From an uncultured Treponema sp. (GTDB taxonomy: Bacteria > Spirochaetota > Spirochaetia > Treponematales > Treponemataceae): DNA of 64,000 nt. The translations under genes were made by a program, and so were the position numbers. The stretch is taken from NCBI GenBank assembly GCA_937891125.1, contig CALAEZ010000009.1, positions 62,001 to 126,000 of the forward strand, in the 5' to 3' direction. Positions 58,875-64,000 of this stretch are shown here, in pieces (within the stretch, counting starts at the first letter, position 1; each line of letters starts with the position of its first letter). Under the pieces are notes generated by a model. The model saw nothing but the letters and a program-made list of their open reading frames with translations. It searched no databases and was not told the DNA's origin.

Positions 58875-59568
58875 CAAAGCCCTCCTTGTGCATGCGCGCA
58901 ATCTCTGCAAGCGGAGGCCTTTTGCCGCAGCCATTATCTTCCGGACAGTAGCCAAGCAAGGCACATCGCGCTCCCGTGTGCAAAAAAACAGAAGGTAGGG
59001 CCTCGGCACATGCATTGTACATGGCCTGCGCCACAGAGCGTATTTCCCACTGCGCCCTCGCACACATGCGCAGCGGGAAAAAGTTTTCATACAGCTCACG
59101 CGCGTTCATGGTTATGATAACCGACGTGCACATGGCCTGCGGAAGCACGTAGCGGGCATCTTCCTTGGGTATGCCTGCGGCCACGAGCATTTTATATGCC
59201 TCCATGGCGTCTGCCACGATTTTTTTGTAAGCCTCCAGGCTTTTTCCGTCCCCCAAAACCTTTGGTGGAATAACATACGCGCCCTGCGCGTCAGCATAGC
59301 GCTGGCTCTGCTGCGCATAGCTTGCCATGCGGTGCCGAACAAGCTGGTGTGAACACGCACGGGAAATTCCGCTTACATGAAATGTAAACGACGCGTGCTC
59401 TAATATGGACGTATGCCCAGACTTAATCACCTTTTCGACAAGCCGTTCCATGCTTTTTACGTCAGACTCGTGCGGCATCGCCCCGTCCGCGCTATAGCAT
59501 CGCCTGGCAGCGCAGTATATTTTACGCAGACGGTCCTCATCACAGTCGAGCGTATTGACAATCACCAT
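58858..59568 (-). CDS. thyX: flavin-dependent thymidylate synthase ThyX
   Basis: 236 residues from ATG at 59568 with GCAAGGAGG upstream. The ThyX motif is clear: LVRHRMASYAQQSQRYAD (RHRxxSxxxxSxR). HTSILEHASFTFHVSGISRA precedes it and ALLGYCPEDNGCG is near the end. Makes dTMP from dUMP using flavin and methylene-tetrahydrofolate. Works with the dCMP deaminase at 43 kb. Under a perfect AAACTTT-N14-CAATAT site. Confidence 0.93.
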   Translation of the reverse strand: MVIVNTLDCDEDRLRKIYCAARRCYSADGAMPHESDVKSMERLVEKVIKSGHTSILEHASFTFHVSGISRACSHQLVRHRMASYAQQSQRYADAQGAYVIPPKVLGDGKSLEAYKKIVADAMEAYKMLVAAGIPKEDARYVLPQAMCTSVIITMNARELYENFFPLRMCARAQWEIRSVAQAMYNACAEALPSVFLHTGARCALLGYCPEDNGCGKRPPLAEIARMHKEGFDAPDK

Positions 59569-59591
59569 ACGAGCAACCTCCTTGCAACGGC

Positions 59592-59618
59592 ATATTGTTG
59601 CGGTTTGCCGCAAAGTTT
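59592..59618 (-). promoter_or_regulatory. AAACTTT-N14-CAATAT promoter of thyX
   Basis: CTAAACTTTGCGG...AACAATAT on the minus strand, 14-base gap, 24 bases before the thyX start. Confidence 0.7.
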
Positions 59619-59637
59619 AGCGAGTAAAAAAAAATTT

Positions 59638-59658
59638 GGCCCGGGAGTTACCCGGGCC
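59638..59658 (-). terminator. terminator of the 18-residue micro-gene
   Basis: GGCCCGGG-TAACT-CCCGGGCC then AAATTTTTTTTT on the minus strand. Confidence 0.8.
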
Positions 59659-59684
59659 TCTTTTGCCAGAAATGATACGCCTGC

Positions 59685-59741
59685 TTATTTAAGCAGGTCT
59701 AGTATCATCTTGATTTCTGGCGTGAACTTGCCATAGATCAT
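59685..59741 (-). CDS. 18-residue micro-gene between its own promoter and terminator
   Basis: ATG at 59741, TAGGAGG ribosome site, TGGTATAAG promoter 20 bases further up, strong terminator after the stop. Product MIYGKFTPEIKMILDLLK. The DNA is also a nested inverted repeat (GCCAGAAAT/ATTTCTGGC around GATAC/GTATC around CCTGCTTA/TAAGCAGG), so it could instead be a structured RNA. Confidence 0.5.
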   Translation of the reverse strand: MIYGKFTPEIKMILDLLK

Positions 59742-59762
59742 GCGCACCTCCTAGTATATATT

Positions 59763-59771
59763 CTTATACCA
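59763..59771 (-). promoter_or_regulatory. extended -10 promoter TGGTATAAG
   Basis: CTTGGTATAAGAATAT on the minus strand, dedicated to the micro-gene. Confidence 0.6.
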
Positions 59772-59775
59772 AGGA

Positions 59776-60168
59776 TCAGCGCTTTTTCGCGCGTTTTTGC
59801 TCAGGCTCGCTCGCGGCAGCCTCCTTTGGCTTGACAACCAGCCTTACCTGCTTGACGAGCACCTTGCTGATTACAAGAACCTCGTCCACATCCTCGAGCA
59901 TTTCCAGATCAGGATCATCTGGATCAAACGATGCCGGCGCTTCAATGAGCGTACCTTTCTTGCGGAAAATATACATGGTCACTCTCCTTTCTTTAAACGA
60001 TGCCTGGCGCACAACCCTGTCCGACGCCATGATTTCTGACAACTCAGCCTTGCCTACGCGCTTGCACGGAAACCTCGGGCATGCCACGCAGCGCGTTATT
60101 GGATACTGCTTTTTATTCTCCGGGCAGCGTATGAACGTCATCTTTAAGCTCCCGGAGTACTTTGGCAT
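59776..60168 (-). CDS. hypothetical protein with Cys-rich N-terminus
   Basis: 130 residues. CPENKKQYPITRCVACPRFPC looks like a metal-binding cluster (four Cys), followed by VTMYIFRKKGTLIEAPASF and acidic then basic tails (ending QKRAKKR). First gene after a TGTTATAAG promoter. Not recognised. Confidence 0.5.
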   Translation of the reverse strand: MPKYSGSLKMTFIRCPENKKQYPITRCVACPRFPCKRVGKAELSEIMASDRVVRQASFKERRVTMYIFRKKGTLIEAPASFDPDDPDLEMLEDVDEVLVISKVLVKQVRLVVKPKEAAASEPEQKRAKKR

Positions 60169-60199
60169 GCATCGGCATAAGCACCTCCTATGTTTATGC

Positions 60200-60208
60200 C
60201 TTATAACA
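60200..60208 (-). promoter_or_regulatory. extended -10 promoter TGTTATAAG
   Basis: GCTGTTATAAGGC on the minus strand, 32 bases before the start codon at 60168 and in the 42-base gap after nrdG. Confidence 0.6.
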
Positions 60209-60210
60209 GC

Positions 60211-60720
60211 CTATTTGCCCAATTCATAACGCACGACGCCGCCGGTGCGCAAGCTCTTCTGCACATCTATGAGCCACTGGTTTGATGATCCGCGCCACGG
60301 AAGGTCAAGCGTGCGCAGTTCCTGGTCGTACGGGCCATCCACAAGCACATCGATATAGGGCATGATCGGATTGTTTTTTACCTGATCCCAGGTAAAGCCG
60401 GTGTAGCACCAAACGCTGAGCCCAAGGCCGCCAATGCTGCCTGCAAGGCGCATGAATGGAGCCCACTGGTACAGCGGGTCTCCACCAGTGAACGTCACTC
60501 CAGAAATAAGCGGGCCGGCCTTGAGAATCCTGTTGAACACGTCGTCAATATGCCATATCTTGCCACCGTCAAAGCTGTGCGTATCAGGGTTTTGACAGCC
60601 TTTGCAGTTGTGCCCGCATCCCTGCGCGAATATGGCAACGCGCACTCCAGGGCCGTCTACGACGCTGTCGTCCACGATTCCTGCAAGGCGCACCAACTCC
60701 GTAGCATCTTTTGCTGACAT
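60211..60720 (-). CDS. nrdG: anaerobic ribonucleotide reductase activating protein
   Basis: 169 residues, AGAGGAGG upstream. Radical-SAM cluster AQGCGHNCKGCQNPDTHSF (C-x3-C-x2-C at 35/39/42) with GVTFTGGDPLYQW and VLVDGPYDQ. Generates the glycyl radical on NrdD. No nrdD is in the window; it must be elsewhere in the phage or supplied by the host. Indicates replication in an anaerobic host. Confidence 0.93.
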   Translation of the reverse strand: MSAKDATELVRLAGIVDDSVVDGPGVRVAIFAQGCGHNCKGCQNPDTHSFDGGKIWHIDDVFNRILKAGPLISGVTFTGGDPLYQWAPFMRLAGSIGGLGLSVWCYTGFTWDQVKNNPIMPYIDVLVDGPYDQELRTLDLPWRGSSNQWLIDVQKSLRTGGVVRYELGK

Positions 60721-60744
60721 GATTTCCTCCTCTTATTATGCTGC

Positions 60745-60765
60745 GGCCCCGGGAGTGCCGGGGCC
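60745..60765. terminator. terminator-like hairpin
   Basis: GGCCCCGG-GAGTG-CCGGGGCC between nrdG and the HNH gene; short T run only. Confidence 0.5.
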
Positions 60766-60822
60766 TTGCTGCTGCTTAGCTAGTGTTATTGTTAAGCGTT
60801 TTTATTAAGCCGATGCCACGCA

Positions 60823-61638
60823 TCACAGGAACATCTCTGGATTGCGGGCCTGCCAGTACTCACGGCATGTTATTGCAGATACGCTGCACCCGTTGCAGTC
60901 CTTTCCTGAATCAAGAGCCTCCTTCACTTTTTTCGCACCCACTCCCATATGTGCAGCCGCGTCACTGAAGCGACTGAAATATTGCTTGCCGTCTGGCGAT
61001 GTTACAGCCATGAATACCGGGACGTACTTGCCATACTCGCATTCTTTGCGGGACAGTGTTCTAGGAGTCGTTACGCACGGGGTGCTTTTCCAGAGCAGTC
61101 CGTAGCAATGCTTGACTCCCTCGCGTTTTATGGCTGTCTCCTGGAGCGTAAGCTTTGGGATGTTCAGCATGCGGGCTGCTTCCTTGAGGCTTGTAAACGT
61201 GCGGAACGGAGTCCCGTCAAAAAAATACGCAGTTACGCGCGTGCTGCCCTGCGTGCGCGCAATCCTGAGCTTTTTCAACGTGCGCGGATTGTTTGCATTT
61301 TGCTCGCTCGTTACCCACAACAAGTTGTCCCAGCTGTTATTGATGCGGTTTGTGTCTTTATGATCTACGACAAGCCCTTTTGCATACCCATCGCAATACG
61401 CCATGGCCACAAGCCTGTGCAGTTGGATGGAGTGGCTCTTTCCCTTGCGCTCCCAATGATATGTCTTGTACCCCTGCGATGACGTGGATACTCTGCCAAC
61501 AGGCTTGTCAGTCTTGATATACTTGAGGTCGCCTTTGCGATTGACTGCCACATACCCGCGCTTAACCTTGCTGCCCATCCTTGGAAGCTTTGAAATATCC
61601 GTCCATTCCCGGGTGTTTTGCGAACCAAGCTTGATCAT
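60823..61638 (-). CDS. HNH homing endonuclease
   Basis: 271 residues. HNH_3-type core: HRLVAMAYCDGYAKGLVVDH, then KDTNRINNSWDNLLWVTSEQ with NANN. NUMOD-like DNA-binding repeats follow (FTSLKEAARMLNIPKLT; RFSDAAAHMGVGAKKVKEAL). Free-standing between nrdG and small genes, driven by an AAACTTT-type promoter in an AT-rich leader (61640-61810). A mobile selfish gene. Confidence 0.85.
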   Translation of the reverse strand: MIKLGSQNTREWTDISKLPRMGSKVKRGYVAVNRKGDLKYIKTDKPVGRVSTSSQGYKTYHWERKGKSHSIQLHRLVAMAYCDGYAKGLVVDHKDTNRINNSWDNLLWVTSEQNANNPRTLKKLRIARTQGSTRVTAYFFDGTPFRTFTSLKEAARMLNIPKLTLQETAIKREGVKHCYGLLWKSTPCVTTPRTLSRKECEYGKYVPVFMAVTSPDGKQYFSRFSDAAAHMGVGAKKVKEALDSGKDCNGCSVSAITCREYWQARNPEMFL

Positions 61639-61674
61639 ACATCTCTCCTTGTTGAAGACTTAATTCTTAATATA

Positions 61675-61701
61675 ATATTGTCCCGATTTTTGGAAAACTT
61701 T
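61675..61701 (-). promoter_or_regulatory. AAACTTT-N14-CAATAT promoter (AAAGTTT variant)
   Basis: AAAGTTT, 14 bases, CAATAT on the minus strand, 37 bases before the HNH gene, in a strongly AT-rich 170-base leader. Confidence 0.6.
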
Positions 61702-61808
61702 AACGAATTAATGCAATAAATTGCATATTTTATAGCAAAAATTTATGCAGAGAGAAAAGTGCTTTAAATATTAAACACTTGCATTTGTTAACCCGATTAA
61801 AAAAATTA

Positions 61809-61830
61809 GGCCCCGCAGCGACGCGGGGCC
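61809..61830 (-). terminator. terminator after the 61995 gene
   Basis: GGCCCCGC-GTCGCT-GCGGGGCC then TAATTTTTTT on the minus strand. Confidence 0.8.
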
Positions 61831-61836
61831 TTTGCA

Positions 61837-61995
61837 TTACTTTTTGGCGCAGAGATCCGCGTGCTTGACGCGGTCGCGCTCCTCGGCGCGCTTGCCGTCA
61901 TTAAAGCGGTCCAGCGTACCAACTAAATAGCCAGTTATGCGTCTTATGCGCTCAAAGAATACTCCCTTGCCAATTGTCTTGCCATCATTGTCCAT
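61837..61995 (-). CDS. 52-residue protein (MDNDGKTIG copy 1)
   Basis: ATG at 61995, AAGGACAG upstream. MDNDGKTIGKGVFFERIRRI then TGYLVGTLDRFNDGKRAEER. Basic helix. Its first 63 bases are duplicated exactly at 63136-63198. Not recognised. Confidence 0.55.
   Translation of the reverse strand: MDNDGKTIGKGVFFERIRRITGYLVGTLDRFNDGKRAEERDRVKHADLCAKK
61933..61995 (-). repeat. 63-bp duplicated gene start, copy 1
   Basis: Identical by eye to 63136-63198; encodes the first 21 codons of a small protein in both places. Confidence 0.85.
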
Positions 61996-62024
61996 TGGAC
62001 TGTCCTTGGTTGAGGTACATACTA

Positions 62025-62186
62025 TTAAATATTGCTTTCCGCGCATGGCTCACCATCAAGATCGAACTCATGCCCCATCGCGCATTCACCGTAGCCAATT
62101 TCAACGCACGGCCTGCCAACAGAGAGGCAATACCAGACGTTGTCTTCGCCCTCTGTCATATAGGTGCAGTTCATGCAGTCTTTCAT
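62025..62186 (-). CDS. 53-residue cysteine-rich protein
   Basis: ATG at 62186 with GGAGGCGAAGG upstream; ATGA overlap with the upstream gene. Cys at positions 4, 7, 20, 27, 35 and 48 (MKDCMNCTYMTEG, VWYCLSVGRPC). Probable small metal-binding protein; not recognised. Confidence 0.5.
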   Translation of the reverse strand: MKDCMNCTYMTEGEDNVWYCLSVGRPCVEIGYGECAMGHEFDLDGEPCAESNI

Positions 62187-62458
62187 GCCTTCGCCTCCAC
62201 GGCACTTGCAAAGGTGCCTGTGTCATGCACCTTGGACGTTTCTGGGTTGACCCACGGGCTGCCAGCGGCAGTGGTCATCGACGGGCTGGTTGGATTTGGC
62301 TGTATGCCTGGCGGCAGCCAGTTGCCCCAGTGGTCGCGGTACTGCGGCAGCTGCCCGCTCGGCGCTGCGCCCCTGGCAAGCCCGCTCACCGTTACCAGCA
62401 GGTCGTTCACCCTCTGCTCAAGGATGAGGACACGCTCCTCTAGCTCTCTCTTTGTCAT
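62183..62458 (-). CDS. 91-residue protein (MTKRELEER copy 1)
   Basis: MTKRELEERVLILEQRVNDL is a short coiled coil, then a Pro/Gly/Trp-rich part (YRDHWGNWLPPGIQPNPTSP). The first 26 bases recur at the start of the 63017 gene. Resembles small phage proteins with N-terminal coiled coils; unknown. Confidence 0.5.
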   Translation of the reverse strand: MTKRELEERVLILEQRVNDLLVTVSGLARGAAPSGQLPQYRDHWGNWLPPGIQPNPTSPSMTTAAGSPWVNPETSKVHDTGTFASAVEAKA

Positions 62459-62472
62459 TTAGGGTCTCCTCT

Positions 62473-62501
62473 TTGACAAGTGCTTAATTTTTAAGGATAA
62501 T
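62473..62501 (+). promoter_or_regulatory. sigma-70 promoter of the lone plus-strand gene
   Basis: TTGACA - 17 bases - GATAAT on the plus strand, 20 bases before the start codon at 62522. Confidence 0.65.
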
Positions 62502-62521
62502 ATTCGTACCGGAGGTGCTTT

Positions 62522-62842
62522 ATGGAACTGCAAGAGTTTGTACACCGAGCAATTACACAGATAGCGCGCGGCATACAAGAAGCACAGCATGATTCAAATG
62601 GTGAGTACCTTGTATCCCCTATGCATTATGGTAACCAAATGCCGAGGACACAAACAGCTAATGTAGAGACGTTGGAGCCTGTAGACTTTGACATCGCCAT
62701 AAAAGCCTCTTCTTCCAGCGACGGTAAATTTAGCCTGAATGTAGTCGGCTTCTCCATTGGCGCTACCGGCGGTGGTGCCGATTCCACTATTTCCCGCGTG
62801 AAGTTTCAGGTGATGGTTCGCTGGCCACAACAGAAGGTATAG
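62522..62842 (+). CDS. moron-like small protein with own promoter
   Basis: 106 residues, CGGAGG ribosome site. MELQEFVHRAITQIARGIQE then VDFDIAIKASSSSDGKFSLN and a C-terminal SRVKFQVMVRWP. This L-x-EFV...QI..GI.EA...FD.A....SR.KF.V.V..P pattern occurs in small bacterial proteins of stress or defence loci (Trypco2-like); the match is from memory. It is the only plus-strand gene in the last 11 kb, with its own host-type promoter. Its end overlaps the convergent 63017 gene by 56 bases. Confidence 0.55.
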   Translation: MELQEFVHRAITQIARGIQEAQHDSNGEYLVSPMHYGNQMPRTQTANVETLEPVDFDIAIKASSSSDGKFSLNVVGFSIGATGGGADSTISRVKFQVMVRWPQQKV

Positions 62843-63017
62843 TTGCTACAAAGCTAACAGCTCCATAGTCATACCCAGGGGTAGCAGGGTAAATTGGAAT
62901 ATTATTAAACCAAACCTCTGTTCCCTCATGGAGAACTCCTGACAGGCTCTCAAGCACGTTTTTTACCGTAGTAGAAACGTACGTATCGTTTCGCTCCTCT
63001 AGCTCTCTCTTTGTCAT
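62787..63017 (-). CDS. 76-residue protein (MTKRELEER copy 2)
   Basis: ATG at 63017. MTKRELEERNDTYVSTTVKN, then a different C-terminal part (EVWFNNIPIYPATPGYDYG). Only its first nine codons match the 62458 gene, so it looks like a new coding region joined to a duplicated start. Convergent overlap with the 62842 gene. Confidence 0.45.
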   Translation of the reverse strand: MTKRELEERNDTYVSTTVKNVLESLSGVLHEGTEVWFNNIPIYPATPGYDYGAVSFVATIPSVVASEPSPETSRGK

Positions 63018-63081
63018 TCTGCATCCACCGTGATGTTGTACCTGATTGGCAGCCACTTTGCCTTGTCAAAGGCTGAGTCGC

Positions 63082-63198
63082 TCAGCTCCTTGGAATAGCT
63101 GTCCCCGAAGAACCAGGCTGCCATGCTGCATAGTCAGTTATGCGTCTTATGCGCTCAAAGAATACTCCCTTGCCAATTGTCTTGCCATCATTGTCCAT
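63082..63198 (-). CDS. 38-residue chimeric protein (MDNDGKTIG copy 2)
   Basis: ATG at 63198, CGAGGTG upstream. The first 21 codons equal those of the 61995 gene, then DYAAWQPGSSGTAIPRS replaces the rest. Either a truncated duplicate or a functional chimera. Confidence 0.45.
   Translation of the reverse strand: MDNDGKTIGKGVFFERIRRITDYAAWQPGSSGTAIPRS
63136..63198 (-). repeat. 63-bp duplicated gene start, copy 2
   Basis: Identical by eye to 61933-61995. Confidence 0.85.
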
Positions 63199-63319
63199 GA
63201 TAACACCTCGTTGTTGCTGTTATAAAGATTGCCCGCCTTTAAGATTGGACACTAAGATTTTGTATTTGTGAGCTGGCATCTCAACATCCATAATGGGCGT
63301 GTATCCTGTGACGCACAAA

Positions 63320-63409
63320 TCAAAAATAAAGCCTTTTTGCAACGAAAACGCCAAATAAAAACGCAAGCATTAACAACACGAAGAGAAAAACAAACACCGA
63401 TTCCAGCAT
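63320..63409 (-). CDS. 29-residue membrane peptide
   Basis: ATG at 63409, CGGAGGG upstream. Almost entirely hydrophobic (VFVFLFVLLMLAFLFGVFVA) with a basic end (KRLYF). After GCAAAAAGG the +1 frame stays open for about 36 more codons (CVTGYTPIMDVEMPAHKYK), so a longer anchored product by frameshift or sequencing error is possible. The rest of 63199-63446 holds nothing else recognised. Confidence 0.5.
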   Translation of the reverse strand: MLESVFVFLFVLLMLAFLFGVFVAKRLYF

Positions 63410-63446
63410 AGCTAACCCTCCGTCTCAGTAAAAGGAAACCATTGCT

Positions 63447-64000
63447 TCATCTTATCCATCCCATAAGCGGGCTTGTTGTCATCAAGTCTTTCCACCACAC
63501 AAACCATGCGTAGCACTTCATGCTGTTGTTCTTCCGGGCGTTATCGAAATCGCCATTCTTGGCGCACATCAGCCTCTTGCTGTAAACAAACACCCTCGCG
63601 GGTGGATATCTGCTGAATATGCGGTCGTACCGGTCAGCCGTTTCAAGGAATGTAACAGGCAGCAGCATAATCACCTTATGGTTTTTACCGCAGGCGTCCA
63701 GCGCTTTCAGTACGAACTCAGCGGCGTACTTATATGGCGGGTTCGTCACTATGTCTCCGTCCCATGCGGTGCCGCCATAGGAAAGGAAATCCAGCGTTTC
63801 GCCATAGCCGCGATCAACAAGGTCGGTGGCGCGGCCCAGCTTGCCGTACTGGTCGAACACTTTGGCCAGATGCCCCTCGCCGCACGCAGGCTCCCATATG
63901 TTTTCCAGCGCCGGTTCTATGCGGAGCAGGTCATGCGCCGCCCTAGGATCAGTAGCGTAGTAATCGTTAGGTTCAGCATCACTCGAACGCGCTATGACTT
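63447..64000 (-). CDS. DNA methyltransferase, 5' end cut by window
   Basis: About 184 codons; the frame is open to the window edge. Motif I IWEPACGEGHLAKVFDQYG and motif IV DGDIVTNPPYKYAAEF, preceded by DYYATDPRAAHDLL, a typical start of phage adenine-N6 methyltransferases. NPPY indicates an amino-methyltransferase (adenine N6 or cytosine N4). Probably protects phage DNA from host restriction. No cognate nuclease seen. Confidence 0.8.
   Translation of the reverse strand, partial: VIARSSDAEPNDYYATDPRAAHDLLRIEPALENIWEPACGEGHLAKVFDQYGKLGRATDLVDRGYGETLDFLSYGGTAWDGDIVTNPPYKYAAEFVLKALDACGKNHKVIMLLPVTFLETADRYDRIFSRYPPARVFVYSKRLMCAKNGDFDNARKNNSMKCYAWFVWWKDLMTTSPLMGWIR

Noticed and set aside
63223..63235. 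GGCAATCTTTATAA on the minus strand as another late-promoter copy
   Set aside because: It faces early-side genes and can be read as the end of a coding frame (GQSL-stop), so it was not counted with the three plus-strand copies.
1..64000. tRNA genes and CRISPR arrays
   Set aside because: No cloverleaf with GGTTCGANNCC-type arm and no regularly spaced direct repeats were seen on either strand; a covariance-model search would be more sensitive.

Overview
This window is 64 kb of a large, lytic-type tailed phage (Caudoviricetes) genome, roughly 50-55% GC by eye. It has no plasmid or host chromosomal genes, and I saw no integrase and no recognisable tRNA. The phage carries its own replication machinery: a uracil-glycosylase/DNA polymerase A fusion, a CHC2/Toprim primase-helicase, SNF2-like and RecD-like helicases, a 5'-3' exonuclease, two Cas4/RecB-like nucleases, RuvC-like and HU-like proteins, and an RNA ligase. 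Nucleotide metabolism is represented by ThyX, a dCMP deaminase and the anaerobic ribonucleotide reductase activase NrdG. NrdG points to an anaerobic Gram-negative host, perhaps a gut bacterium; the exact host cannot be read from the sequence. The major capsid protein is not recognisable here, so this is only part of a larger genome.

Layout. 1-10.7 kb (+): baseplate and tail proteins, three tandem tail-fibre-like paralogues, a holin-like protein. 10.8-14.0 kb (-): RuvC-like resolvase, zinc ribbon, and an operon of an unknown protein plus an unusual reverse transcriptase. 14.0-16.6 kb (+): virion-type proteins, the last one a likely nuclease toxin. 16.6-24.5 kb (-): early accessory block of some 20 small proteins, a MYG1-like hydrolase, a hairpin-packed gene and a probable non-coding RNA. 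24.5-26.2 kb (+): large terminase. 26.1-35.8 kb (-): replication core. 36.0-37.0 kb (+): sigma-like factor. 37.1-45.9 kb (-): nuclease, DUF4116-type repeat protein, dCMP deaminase, SNF2 helicase. 46.1-52.5 kb (+): portal protein and a 1472-residue fused beta/beta-prime RNA polymerase polypeptide. 52.6-64 kb (-): RNA ligase, exonuclease, lysozyme-like lipoprotein, helicase, ThyX, NrdG, HNH endonuclease, small shuffled genes, and a methyltransferase running off the window.

Transcription logic. Minus-strand genes look early/middle and plus-strand genes late. Three motif classes can be read. (i) An extended -10 element TGnTATAAG, at least twelve copies on the minus strand. (ii) A bipartite element AAACTTT-N14-CAATAT with an invariant 14-base gap, before thyX, the exonuclease, the SSB-like gene, the HNH gene and others. 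(iii) TGGCAATCTTyA before plus-strand virion genes. With the phage RNA polymerase and sigma-like protein, this suggests staged transcription partly independent of the host.

Most noteworthy: the beta/beta-prime fusion that stops just after the catalytic DxDGD loop, the 14-base-spaced promoter class, a reverse transcriptase with YCDN in place of YxDD beside a candidate small RNA, a roughly 360-nt candidate RNA gene behind a near-consensus sigma-70 promoter, and coding sequences packed with short perfect hairpins.
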